Shown: piece after piece, positions 1 through 11,195 of the stretch
Numbering within the stretch: the first letter of the stretch is position 1
Layout of the letters: each line of letters starts with the position of its first letter
Source of the DNA: Pleodorina starrii
Taxonomy: Eukaryota > Chlorophyta > Chlorophyceae > Chlamydomonadales > Volvocaceae
Direction: 5' to 3'
Assembly (NCBI GenBank): GCA_030267565.1
Contig: BRXU01000020.1
Coordinates: 2,435,501-2,499,500 of the forward strand
DNA length: 64,000 nt
The notes under the pieces: generated by a model
Database searches by the model: none
What the model was told of the DNA's origin: nothing
What the model saw: the letters and a program-made list of their open reading frames with translations, nothing else
Made by a program: the position numbers and the translations under genes

Positions 1-9
1 TTTGCCTAC

Positions 10-3000
10 CGATACGAAGACCCGCCTGTGCCTACCCTGCTGCCCGGACCCGCACCGCTCCGCCCCGCCCCACCCCACCCCGCTCTCCGGCCCTAGGGAC
101 CTAGGTAGCGGGAAGTCCGCTCGACCGACCGTCGGGTCTGCTCTCTGCTGCATTCGTGGCCGTACATACGTGGTACACACATCTCACGTGAGTGGATGAA
201 GCAACTAAAAATATTAAAACGAAATGCGTTTAATCCGATCCGGGTGGATAGCTGGTAAAGGCTTACCCGTTGATGCCCCAGGACGTTCCCCAGCTGCGCT
301 CCAGATGGGGTTGGACCGCCGTACCGAACAAGGTGTGTTGTGTGTGTGTGTGTGGGGGGGGGGGGAGAGAGGGGGGGGAGAGGGGGGAAGAGGGGGCGGC
401 GGCATGAGCAGGGCGGCATTGGCAGCAGCTGGTGCGTGTAATCACGGGGTGTGCGTGTTCGACCACACATTCGTATCTTGCGAGCGGACGCGCAAGTAAC
501 AAGGGATGCCAGTCCGCCTTTGTTACCAGTCATGTGTCGGGGTCGCGTTAGCAGTTGGAATCTTGGAAACTAAGGCATAAGCAGGCGTAAGCAGACCCAT
601 CTAAAGGCAGGTGCAGCTAGCTGCGGGTGGGTGGCACGATTTTCCGCTGGCACACACATACACGCAGATCCCTTCCCCCCCCGCTCCGTTGCGCTATCTT
701 CTTCTTACCAGCCCCCCCGCCCCCCCCCCGCCCCCCCCCCCACACACACAACCACACACACCGGCGTCCTACACACGCACACGCGTACGTGCGCACCTGC
801 TTTTGATGATCCAATAGTCCACTCCGTCGTCCGTGGTGCCGTACCCCATCAGTACGACGCTGTGGTACAGCCCCCGGGGGTCCTGCGGGTTTATTTTTGT
901 TGGACACCAGCAGGCGATCACACAGAAAGGTGAGTCAATCCGTTTATGACTAATGTTGACGAGCGATGACAACGATGAAGTCATAATTTTACATTACCGG
1001 TATAGATGATGCCGCCGCCGGGACGCACGGCGGGTAGATAGGGTGAACATGTGGGTCGGTTACGGGTGGTGCGCGCGCAGTAAGCAAACAGATAGATAGC
1101 TGGTAAAAATAATAGTCTAGCCGCCCGCGTCTACCTATGACCTTATCTAGCTAGAAATCTACCGTATCTACCAACCATCCAGCTAAACCCCCTATGTAGC
1201 TCCGTCCCAGCTGGATAGATAGCTTACGCCCCGCTTTATTTGCGTGCGTACGTAACTTGGCTCGCCGTCCTTTTATCAAGCAAACCCACTTCGCCACTTG
1301 TCATCACATTACTCATGCATGCCGTACGCACCATAGCCAGGTTGCAGTACTTGTCGTGATGGTACACGCCGCTCGAATAGAACTGGAAGGACGGTGGCAC
1401 GATCATAGCCGCCGACAGAGGCCCGAACCGGACCAGCGCCTCCTTCACCGCGCCCTCATCATCATCATCACCACCACCACCGGCGGAGGGAGTTACCATC
1501 AGCACACGGGATAAGGCCCCCTTGCCGCCGCTGGTGCTGGTGGTGGTGGCACCACCCATGGACGACGCATTGTACCTGCGACGACGGAGCGATCGAGGCA
1601 AGCAACGAGCGACGATCCGACGAATGAATGAAAAACACCGTACCACATACACAGCATCACACAGCACGTACCATACATGTACTACAGACAGACAGACATG
1701 GACGCATGTGATGTCTGACGACCCACCCACCTGCAGAAGTCGTTGATGCCTTGGAACGGGTACTCCCCCTCCTCAGCGATTGCCTTGGAACCGTACACCG
1801 CGTAGACGAGCGCAGCGACTGGGTCGCCTGGAGAGAGGTGCCATGCGTAGCATGCATGCATAGGGCCCCATGCATCCGTCCAGCAGTAATTAGTCATCAT
1901 CATCAGGAGCGCGCGGCGGGCGGCGTGGGCGCGCGGGGATGGAGGCGCGTGATGAGCGGCGGCGGGTTCGGTGTGAAGGGAGCGAGGTGGATGGGTTGCG
2001 TGAATGGGCATGCAGCAGTGCAGCAGCACAGCAGCGGGGATGGCCCATCGATCCCTCGCTCCCATGCATCTCACTGCAGACGATGTCGTGTCATATTCCA
2101 CTCGCTTCGACGGACCGCAGGTAGGTCCGCCCATACGGCGTCCCCCCCCTCCCGCCCGCTGATGCCACAATATAGCAATCCTCGTAATGAAAACCTACGC
2201 ACCCACCTTCCGAGCAGCCAATGTTTCCGTGGCCCCAGGCACAATCCAAAAGATGCTGCTCACTGAACGAAAGCGGCTGGCCTGTGTACGGTATGCATAC
2301 GTACATGCGTCAACAAGCGGTTGTTAAGGGCAAGCCCAAACCCTAACCCCAAACCCAGGCTAAGTATGAGCTAGCGTGGCAAGCATTTCGTTCCAGCAGT
2401 GTTAGCGGGACAGGCAAGGGAGAGAAAGAGAGAGAGAGAGCGACGAAATTAAAGGGGGCCCGGCGGTCGAGCTACGTACGCGCCACGTATGGGTGTGCCG
2501 CCAACCGATCAACAGAGGTCGACGAGAGACTCCTGCCAGACGTAGTCGGATGTGCGCACGCATGTCGGTGCCCCGCCCCCCATCCAGCTAGCTGCAATGT
2601 TAGTTTCGCCCGTATGCGAAATTTCGTTGATAGAGCCTCTGAGCATGCATACATCCGCCCCCGCCCACCTACCCGTAGCCTTGCCCCAGGCGCCCTGCAG
2701 CGCCCCGGATGCGGCGAAGGCCTGCGTGCGTGTGCGAGAGCAAGAGGCGGCAGCATGGAGACGACGCGCGGGGGGAGGGCGAACGAACGCAGGCATCAGC
2801 ATCAGCAGTAGCAGCAGCTGTAGCTAGCGGGGGGGGAGGTCGGGGTGCTTACTACGTACTACTCTCATCCGGTCGCTCGACTGGTCCCTGCTTGCTGATC
2901 ACTTGCTTCCAACGCACGTCATAGCAAGGTAGATTGGTCATCACTTGATTAATGGCTCTATCTGAAACAACATACAATGAGAGTAAGCCCATCCTTGTAC

Positions 3001-6000
3001 CACAATCCTATTAAATGATGACTCGGCCAGCGCTCACCCAGCAGCCCCTACACGCCGTCTGGTCTTTCACGCCCGGGCCGTCCGCCGGAGTGCCCCGGTA
3101 GTCGAGGGAGGGAGGCAGCTCCGCATCCGACAACACGCGCCGGAAGACCGGCAGCAGCCCGGAGTGGTTTCGGAGGCGGGTGCCCAGCACGCCGCCACGG
3201 AACTGGCTGAAGGACGAGGCGGAGAAGGGGTTGGGTGCCAAGGAGAAGTGGGGGCGACCGGTCAACAGCCCGCGCGCGGCGGCGTCTTGGAGTTGACTGT
3301 TGTGTAGGAAGACGGTGCGGCTGTTGACGGCGAGGGCGGCGTCGCGGAGGGTCACGTTTCGGCCTGCGTACGTGCGTGCGTGCGTGCACGCGGCGGGACC
3401 CAATACCATTCGATCGGTGCGTGAGGAAACGATGTAGGCACGCGTGTGTCGATGGAAAAGTCGAGGGAAATAAACGACGGAGAATCGGATGAAGCTAGGG
3501 TTTAGAGGTAGCACCTACATTGATGCCTACGTGCGTGCAGCGCACACGCCGGCGTTGACAGAGGTTAGTTAGTTCAGATAGACCCTGAACCACGCACTCA
3601 TTATTCCGCCAGCAGGACATGATTAGGTTCGTACACCCATCTATCTATCCATCCGTGCCAGCACCTCCCATCCGTAACGTACGAACGAAATCAAGCAAGC
3701 TGCACATGGGCTAGCTAGCTAGATAGATCGACAGGCTAAAGGCTGTACCGGCCGGCAGATGTACGACACACACACATCCACACACACCTGTCGTACGGTT
3801 TCCGGCGGCTGTCTGTTTGGGCAGGAAGGACGTGTAGTTTGCTGCAGCCGGGGCTCCCAAAATGATGAACCCAATGGGGATATCCGGAATGTCGGGTATG
3901 TCATCAGAGATATCGGTCGAGTCGCCATCATTGCTGTCATCGCCGCCGTCATCGTAAGGGTTGTTGTCCGTCGGGCCTGCGTGTGGATTGGCGTGGTTGG
4001 GTGTGTGGGCGGGCAGGTGGAGTGAATGAAGCGGTGAAGGCCGGGACCGTCCAGAGAGCGAGCATAGCAAGTAAGTATTGAGTGGGGGCACGGAAAAGAA
4101 ACGCACGGGCTGCCCAGCGGTTGGACTACGGTTGCGTGGTATACCAACGAACGAAAGGTTAGTTATTTTGTTATTATGCACTCGTCTACATATATACGTA
4201 CCTACAGACACCGAGCGACTGCGCGCGCACACGCATTCATTTGTACACGGGCAGAGCAAGGGACGATCTACAAAGTAATGATCATGGGCACGCACCCAAT
4301 AATCATGACCGTCAAGTGTACGACACATGCGCGGCACTTGCTATCCATCCGATATGTATTCGTTAGTTGCTCACCTTTCGCTGGCAGGGGTGTGTCTCCC
4401 CCCGATATCGGGTTGGGCAGCGGCACGTCCGGGCCCAGGGGGTCCGATGCGGGGTCGATGTCGCCGCCACCGCCGCCGCCTACAGCAGTTCATTTCGTTA
4501 TTTGCAGCCGGAGCCGGAGAGAGAGAGTCGAGAATTATATATCATACACCGTGCTTGCTTCAGTCCCGCTGCCCTAGCTAGCTCCATTCGTTGCTGCCAA
4601 GATGCAGTCAAGATGCAGAGCCAACGAAATCCGTCCTTCAGGGAGCGAGGGGTAGCTAGGTCGCTCCTTTCCCTTTCTTTCTCGTGCGTATAACTAGCAG
4701 AAGCAAGCAGCAGAAGCAGCAGCAGGCAACGCTCCCTGTCTTCACAGTGCGAGGTAGGATCAAAACAATACCCAGTCATTCACAATCCATACATACACCA
4801 CGCCCAGCCCTACCTCCGTTGAGGCCATTGTTTATCGAAGATCCGCCGGGGGAGTAGCATGCGCCACTGAGGGCGCAGATGCCGTTCCCAGCAATACCCG
4901 CGCCACCCGCCGCAATGGGAACAATGACCCCGGGAGGCAAATCCGGCTCCTGGTTTGAGGGCGCTGCGGGGGCCGCAGGTGCCGACGGGGCAGGTGGAGG
5001 AGGAGGAGGGGATGGCGGGGGAGACGGTGGAGGGGACGGAGGAGGCGAGGGCAAGGGAGGGGGAGGGGACGGTGGAGGGGGGGAGGGTGGAGGAGGGGGA
5101 GGGGGAGAATGAGCCTCAGGCTGTTCTGGCTCTTCAGGCATCTCAGGCATTTCAGGTTCTTCGGGCATCTCAGGCATTTCAGGTTCTTCAGGCATCTCAG
5201 GCATTTCAGGTTCTTCGGGCGCCTCCGGTTCCTCAGGCATCTCAGGCGCTTCAGGCGCCTCTGGTTCCTCAGGCATCTCAGGCGCTTCGGGGGCCTCGGG
5301 TGCCTCCGGTTCCTCAGGCATCTCAGGCGCTTCAGGCGCCTCCGGTTCCTCAGGCATCTCAGGCGCTTCGGGGGCTTCAGGCGCCTCCGGTTCCTCAGGC
5401 ATCTCAGGCGCTTCAGGCGCCTCCGGTTCCTCAGGCATCTCAGGCGCTTCGGGGGCCTCGGGTGCCTCCGGTTCCTCAGGCATCTCAGGCGCTTCGGGGG
5501 CCTCGGGTGCCTCCGGTTCCTCAGGCATCTCAGGCGCTTCGGGGGCCTCCGGTTCCTCAGGCGCTTCGGGGGCTTCGGGGGCCTCGGGCGCCTCCGGTTC
5601 CTCAGGCATCTCAGGTGCTTCGGGGGCGTCAGGACGTTCCGGGGCGGGCGGGGAGGGCGGTGAGGGCGGTGGGGCGGGTGGCGAGGGAGGGGCGGGCGGC
5701 GGGGGAGGGGATGGCGGTGCGGGATCGGCCCCCAGGAAGATGTTTCGGAAGAACTGCAGGAAGCGGCGGTGGGCTGCCTCCGGCACCGGTGGCGGGGGTC
5801 GCGCAGTAGCCTCCGAGGGGGGTGGTGATGGGATGGCTGTAGCTGGGATGCTGTTGGCAGCAGCAGCTGTTGTCGAGGTGGAGGGTCGGCGGTTCACGGA
5901 GATGCTGAGAGGGAGGAAGGGGTCGGCGGAGGACGAGGCGCCCTGGGAGAGCTGCAGGAATGTGTGGACGCAGGAGGGTGGCCAGTAGAAGGCGTCGTCG

Positions 6001-6113
6001 TCCACGGGTCCCGGAATGAACGACGTGAACTCGATCAGAGTCTCCCGGCCGTTTAAAACACCTGGCATGCGTGCAAACACGCACCACGCACAAACGCGAT
6101 TATTTAAAGGGTT

Positions 6114-6168
<55 letters not shown>

Positions 6169-8189
6169 GTATCTACGTACCTACCGCGGTCCAATAATCG
6201 ATGGAGAGGTACGTAGGCATGGAAATAAAGCTAGCTGTAGTTGTACTAGGATAGAGTTTAATTATTGTATGATTTGATTGGTGAATTATCTGCGGCCATG
6301 TCCATCCGTCCGTCCGTCCGACTTCTAGTCGGTAGCTAGGTACTTACTGCTCCACCGCAGCGGCCTGCCATCGTCCTGCGCCGTGTAGAACGATTCCATT
6401 GCGTGGCTGCCCGCATCGCCATTCTCGACGGGCGACGTAGAGGCCATCTGCGGCGCGCGGCAGACATCATCAGCTCATCAGCGCATATAACGATGCACGC
6501 GCGCATAATAACCACAAGCACATGCACATGCACATGCTCATGCGCATGTCAATGCATATGATAGATAGCGCCAATGCATCTTTTCCAATCAAAGCACCGG
6601 GCGAACGAAATGGCATGACGACTTGACGCACGACAACCCATCCAGCGGACGTGGCTCAGGACGGTTGGACTGCGCTGAATACGTATGAACAAAATCACAC
6701 AGCCCGGCAACTATCTATAGAGTGAATCTAGACAAGCATGAGCACGTGCGTGTATTGATTGTCATGTAATGTCACGCCGGCAGATCGGACGTGCTTAAAA
6801 GTAACACAATGAGCGAGTGCGTGTGTGAGTGTAGAATTGATGACGCACACGCACGCGTTTGTCATCTATCAACCGACGGGACACACGCACGCACCTGCCA
6901 GATGAAGGCTCTGACCACAGAAGAAGAAGAAGAAGAAGAAGAAGCGGCGGCCGCGCCGCGATACGTGTTGGGCACCACGGCTACACCCGCATAGCTCCAG
7001 TCGCTGGCCGTCAGGTCAGGCAGCACGGAGGGCACCTGCGAGCGGGGCGGAAACGGACGGAGACGGACGGACACTCGCGCGCCTACCTACATAACTGTTG
7101 CGTGGCTAGCCCCGGACATCTCGCTGCACCTGAAAAAAAGCAAGCTTGACTCCATCCAGACGACGGATGGACAGCCGCCCGCTGCTGCATGCCGCAGCTT
7201 TGCACCTACCCCGCCGGCCGGCGGCCTCCTGCCGCGAGAACGACGGACATCGTATACCGGCCACATACACACCTAACGCGCGACTCCAGGGTAGGGCTGC
7301 TGCCGATATGATACCTTACGTTACGATACGATACAATACAGTACGATATACACGGAGGGGCGAACCCCAACTAACCACCCATCCACACACGCACGTTCTC
7401 AATCTGCAGATACATACATACACCCCGACATCCCCCAAGATAGATGTCCACAGTCCCAGCCGCAGCCAGCGGGCGGGTGTGGCCCTACCTCACCCATCAA
7501 TCAGTCAGTGCGTGTTTTTCAGTGTTTCGTTCGTAGCTTCGTACGTACCCAGGTGGTGTTGATGTGGCGGTCATGCAGCTGGCACATCGTCCGGTTGATG
7601 ACGGGCTGGGTCGTCCAGGACACATTCTGCGCGCGTGGGTGGGTTTGGGCGTGTCGACGTCGTCACATTTGCGTTGCAATGCATCAGTGACGGCGGCGGC
7701 AGAAGGCGGGTGATGGAGGCGGGTGGGTGCGTGGGCGGGTAGGTGCCGTGGGTGAACAGATACAGTGGCTGAGTGCACGCATGCTTGGAAGGAAGGAAGG
7801 TAGCGAGCAGGCATTTTTTTCGCGTAGTATAGGAGTGGCCAGCTAGTTGTTAGGCTTCCTTACTGACGTGGACGAACGCCGTCGTCCGAGGCCCGAACGC
7901 CGATCGATACCCGCTTGGGGCTGGATGGGAGCAATGCTCCCGGAGGCAGGATGGGAGCATGGGAGTCATCGACCATCCGCGCGGCCCAACGGCCCACCCA
8001 GCACCTACCGGCCCACCCACCAACCCAACAACGACCCAACAACCCAACGACACAACAATCCAACCATCCAACGACCCAACGACCGACCCAGCCACGGCAC
8101 CCACCTGGCGCAGGTTCACCACAACGCTGGTGGCTCCTGCATCGTACCGCCCAACCGTCCAGTTGTCAAACCACACATGGAAAGGAATC
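10..8189 (-). CDS. Papain-family (C1A) cysteine protease with Pro/Glu-rich linker, 5' and 3' incomplete
   Basis: Predicted exons in transcription order: 8189-8105, 7626-7549, 7035-6895, 6447-6348, 6061-4814, 4479-4375, 3976-3788, 3363-3038, 2721-2673, 2281-2207, 1827-1731, 1575-1332, 882-797, 293-267 and probably 25-10. All junctions are GT-AG and keep one frame, about 955 residues. The N-terminal exons match the 26/29-kDa protease/CfaD domain: IPFHVWFDN, VINRTMCQ, VPSVLPDL. A roughly 415-residue Pro/Glu linker follows, then an I29-like propeptide and the peptidase. Peptidase landmarks are QTACRGCW (nucleophile Cys), LSFSEQHLLDCAWG, EEGEYPFQGINDFC, YSSGVY, the catalytic His in LYHSVVLMGYG, and SSWGTSWG. 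Two active-site positions are unusual: CRGCW replaces CGSCW, and Ser replaces the Asn of KNSWG. PPSPPP stretches resemble algal cell-wall glycoproteins, so secretion is inferred. No signal-peptide exon was found before the mobile element at 8384, and the last exon lies beyond position 1. Confidence 0.85.
5110..5640 (-). repeat. Coding tandem repeat, PEAPE/PEMPEEPE units
   Basis: Inside the largest protease exon, the minus-strand reading gives long runs of PEAP, PEMPEEPE and PEAPE built from near-identical 9- to 36-bp units. Short Pro-rich tracts flank it on both sides (PPPPSPPP below, PPAPPSPP above). The reverse frames give Arg/Leu/Phe-rich and Gln/Ala-rich shadow ORFs. Length is expected to vary between strains. 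Confidence 0.85.
6117..6167. repeat. (AT)n microsatellite
   Basis: An uninterrupted alternating AT run of about 50 bp lies in the protease intron between exons 6061 and 6348. It can extrude as a cruciform and is probably length-polymorphic. Confidence 0.95.
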
Positions 8190-8383
8190 CTACGTACGAA
8201 GTAGTGTGAAAGGCGGGAGTTGGGTGGTGGTGGACCGTTAACGGCGTTGCATACCCCTTGCACCGTTGGACAGCTGGTCGGTTACTGGAATAGGTAGTTG
8301 TTCTTAAGAGGAGTCGTGCATGGGCGCCAGTACGTGCATGGGCGCAAGCACGTGCATGGGCGCCAGGTGTACTCCCTACCTAG
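8190..8383. other. Short gap between protease and mobile element, with an 18-bp repeat
   Basis: No signal-peptide exon for the protease is visible here. Positions 8315-8366 hold three copies of an 18-bp unit (CGTGCATGGGCGCCAGTA and variants). An acceptor (GTAG) directly precedes the first recognised protease exon at 8189, so at least one upstream exon is expected but not seen. Confidence 0.6.
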
Positions 8384-8591
8384 CTGAAGGTTTTCTGAGT
8401 GCAACGCTAGAAAACCAAGGTTTTCTGTGAACTCAGAGGAGTTGTGCCCTCATAAGGGCGTTGGTACGGCACATGGTGCCAGTTAAGGTGTCCGCGAAGG
8501 CGTGGAGGAGTGTTTTTCGGGTTTTGTAGCTACATAGGGTGGTTGCTGCGAGGCTGTGGGCATTAAGGCCTTAGCGATAGCTTTCGCGGTT

Positions 8592-9940
8592 GGTAGGGCA
8601 GGCGCCCGGCACCCAGGCCTCGCGCTCACGCTGCTAATTGCATTGGCCCCTGCAGGTTGGCAGGGCATGCGCCATGCGCCCAGGCCTCGCGCTCACGCTG
8701 CTAATTGCATTGGCCCCTGCATTTGGTAGGGCAGGCGCCCGGCACCCGGGCTGCCGCTGAGTTACATACAGCTCTGTGTGTAGGCCGCGATTGCGCTCGG
8801 CTTTCAGGACTCAAGCTCTCGCTGTTGCAAGGTTCACGGACCGCAGGAATCTCGTGGCCGTGCTCGGCTACAAGGCTTCACGCCCGGGGGCTGCGGGGCT
8901 GTATAGGCCCTTCGGCAATGGCAACGCCCGGCACCTCTCTCAAGGCTGCTAAGTTACATAGGCCCCTGCGGGTAGGCCGCGGCGGCACCCAGGCTTCCCG
9001 CTCACGCTGCTGCCAAATCACGTATAACACTGCGGTTGGCCGCGGCTGCGCCGGGCACCCAGGCTCACGCTTGCGCTGCTGCAAAGTGGCCTACGGCCGG
9101 GCAGGTATGCGGCGGCTGCGCTCGGCTACCAGGCCTCACGCCATCGTGCTGCCGAGCTGCATACGCCCATACGGGTACGCCGGGGCTGCGCCCGGCATCT
9201 AGGCGAACGCTCGCGCTGCTGCTGATTTGCATAGGCCCCTGCGGGTATTTCGTGGTGGTCCTCAGCCCACGCGCACACGGTTGTTAAGTTGCATAGGCCC
9301 GGCGGGTATCCCGTCTCCCCGTGGCTGCACCAGGCACCCAGGCCTCGCAATCTCGAGCTGGTGTAAGGTTGCATAGGCCCTGCGAGTATGCCGGGGCTGC
9401 GCTCGGGCGCCAGAGCCCACGCTGTCGCACGGCAACGCTACACAAGGCCAGGCGCCGGGCCCAGCCCTGACTCTGCCCGGCCCGGCGTCGGGGCGCCTCA
9501 GCTCACCTCTGCTTCCGATTTGCATAGGCCCTGCGGGTATGTCAGGGCTGCGCTCGGCTCCAAGACCCACGCGCGAGCTGCTGCTAAGTTGCTTACGGCC
9601 CTGGCCGCGCTCAGCTCCCGTGTCCTCGTGCTGCTAAGTTCCAAAGGCCCCTTCGGGTATGCCACAGTCGAACTCGGCTCCCCGGCCCGCGCTCGCGCGT
9701 CTGCTAGGTTACATACGGCCTGTGGGTACGCCGCAGCTGCGCTCGGCTACCAGGCCTCACGCCATCGTGCTGCCGAGCTGCGTAAGCCCCTTCAGGTCTG
9801 CACAGGCTGTGGCCGGCACTGAGGCCTCACGCTCACACGGCTACTAAGTTGCATAAGCCCTGCGGTTGTGCCAGGACTGCGCCCGATTCCCAGGCCCGCG
9901 CGCGCTGCCAAGTTGATTAGGCCCCTGCGGGTACCCCGTG
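8592..9940 (+). repeat. Degenerate tandem repeat array, unit roughly 65-80 bp
   Basis: Recurring blocks such as TTGCATAGGCCCCTGCGGGT followed by GCTGCGCTCGGC and CAGGCCTCACGCT appear more than a dozen times with heavy divergence. The array follows the 207-bp terminal block directly. The long Ala/Arg-rich ORFs in it are by-products of the repeat. Confidence 0.8.
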
Positions 9941-9984
9941 ATTGCGGCAGCACCTAAAGCGACTGCTCAGTACCAGTACGGGCA

Positions 9985-10670
9985 GTAGTGCGGCTGCTTG
10001 TGGTGCTAGGCCTCACGCTGAGCCTGTCCCAATGCCAACAGCAGCCCAAGCGGGTGGTGCGCTTCCCAGACACGATGGTGGATGCTGCCGCGCAAGCGTT
10101 CAGGGTCCCAGAGGACAAGCTGGCGGCCTTTGGGGAGCTGCTGCAGCGTATAAACGGCCAGGCTCGGACGGCGCGGCAAATGGCTCAGGTGGCGGACGAG
10201 ATAGTGGCCAGGGCGCTGGCCGTGACCACGGCGCCGCTTTTGCACGGCTGGTGTTGCATGTGGCGAGGGGCATCGACCGGGACGCTACGGTGGGGGAGCC
10301 GGCGAGGCAGTTCATAGAGATCTTGCGGCGGCGCAACGGTCGCGCAACGTGGCGCAAAGGTGCCGCCCTGCGCCTGGCAACCGACGTGGAGGGAGGTGCC
10401 TCGGACAGGGCCTATGCAGCCTAGCTGACGGGCCGGGAGCTGGGCGTGGCGAGCAGCATGCTGGTCCCCTTCAATAGCGCGGAGGTGAGCGGCGTTCAGG
10501 GCCACCACATCAGCAGCACGGTACGGGTGCTGAGGACGCGGCGGTGCACCCTGAGGTGGCTGCGGGCGCAAGCGCAGAGCCCCTGCTGGGCCGGGCGATT
10601 CAGTACCAGCGCGCGGAAGCGCCAGCCCAAGGCCCCGCGCTATCAGGTGCAAGCCGTGTATGTGCTGTGA
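9985..10670 (+). pseudogene. RT/RNase H remnant of a DIRS-like retrotransposon
   Basis: Plus-strand reading gives RVVRFPDTMVD, AFRVPEDKLAAFGELL and ARQMAQVADEIV, then after a frame change RGIDRDATVGEPARQF and LRLATDVEG. This is the pattern of the region after the RT palm of DIRS-type elements running into RNase H, whose first Asp would be in LATD. A stop at about 10422 and at least one frameshift near 10240 break the frame; NSAEVSGVQGHH follows. The polymerase YXDD region is not present. Assignment rests on pattern recognition of a diverged fragment. Confidence 0.55.
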
Positions 10671-10842
10671 TAAGGAGCGGAAAGAGGCTGGTCACAGGCG
10701 GGGAAAGCGCATAAGCCCTAGAGAGAAACCGACGGAGGCGTGGGATGCGCATAAGCTCGGCTGGTGCAGGGGGTTCAAGGTAGCGTTTGGGGCAGACAGG
10801 GGGTTTCATGTGTGTGGAGGTTGAGGGCCGCTGCGCGGTGTG

Positions 10843-10961
10843 TATGGCCGGTTGTGGTAGAGGAGAATATAGGGTGCAAGCGAGGTCGGGTCGTGACGCT
10901 AATGGCATTCCCCACACAAAGTTAGCGGCGAGTACGGATGCGAGTGGTTACGCTTAAACAA
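10843..10961 (+). repeat. 119-bp direct repeat, copy 1
   Basis: Starts TATGGCCGGTTGTGGTAGAG and ends GGTTACGCTTAAACAA. By eye it is identical over 119 bp to 13369-13487, in the same orientation. The two copies bracket the tyrosine recombinase gene, as expected of terminal or split direct repeats of a YR element. Confidence 0.9.
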
Positions 10962-11195
10962 TGCACTATGTTTATTTGCTCGGCCAGTCGTACGGTACGG
11001 CGGACTGGATGCCAAGCGAAACAGGGGACTCGGGGCCTGGGAATGGACTCACTGATTGCCGGTGTATGTTACATTAGTATCGGCGCGTCGCACACGCCGA
11101 TAATAGGCCAGCCGATCAGGCGAGAGCCTTTGGAGGGCATTTAATAACGCCCACCCACCCACCCGGCTTAAGTTGGGGGGGGGAGAAGGCAGCGT

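Larger units (their letters stand above)
8384..10842 (+). mobile_element. Decayed Kangaroo/DIRS-like retrotransposon, left part
   Basis: Positions 8384-8590 are a 207-bp block that reappears in inverted orientation, same length and nearly identical, at 59358-59564. There it precedes a gag ORF, so it is an element terminus or 5' region. Behind it here are degenerate tandem repeats and then an RT/RNase H remnant on the plus strand. The gag gene present in the second copy is missing here. The tyrosine recombinase at 11196-12577 on the opposite strand may belong to the same element. From memory of the literature, Volvox Kangaroo elements carry an inverted recombinase gene. The exact right boundary is unclear. 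Confidence 0.65.

Noticed and set aside
4955..5809. Plus-strand ORFs rich in QALRG/PPVPQ and in FRHLR across the protease repeat
   Set aside because: Reverse-strand shadows of the PEAP-encoding exon, which is fixed by splice phase and family context.
9942..10424. A second plus ORF over the RT remnant read as a gene of its own
   Set aside because: Its N-terminal half is repeat-derived; only the part after about 10240 continues the RT/RNase H pattern, so it was merged into the pseudogene.
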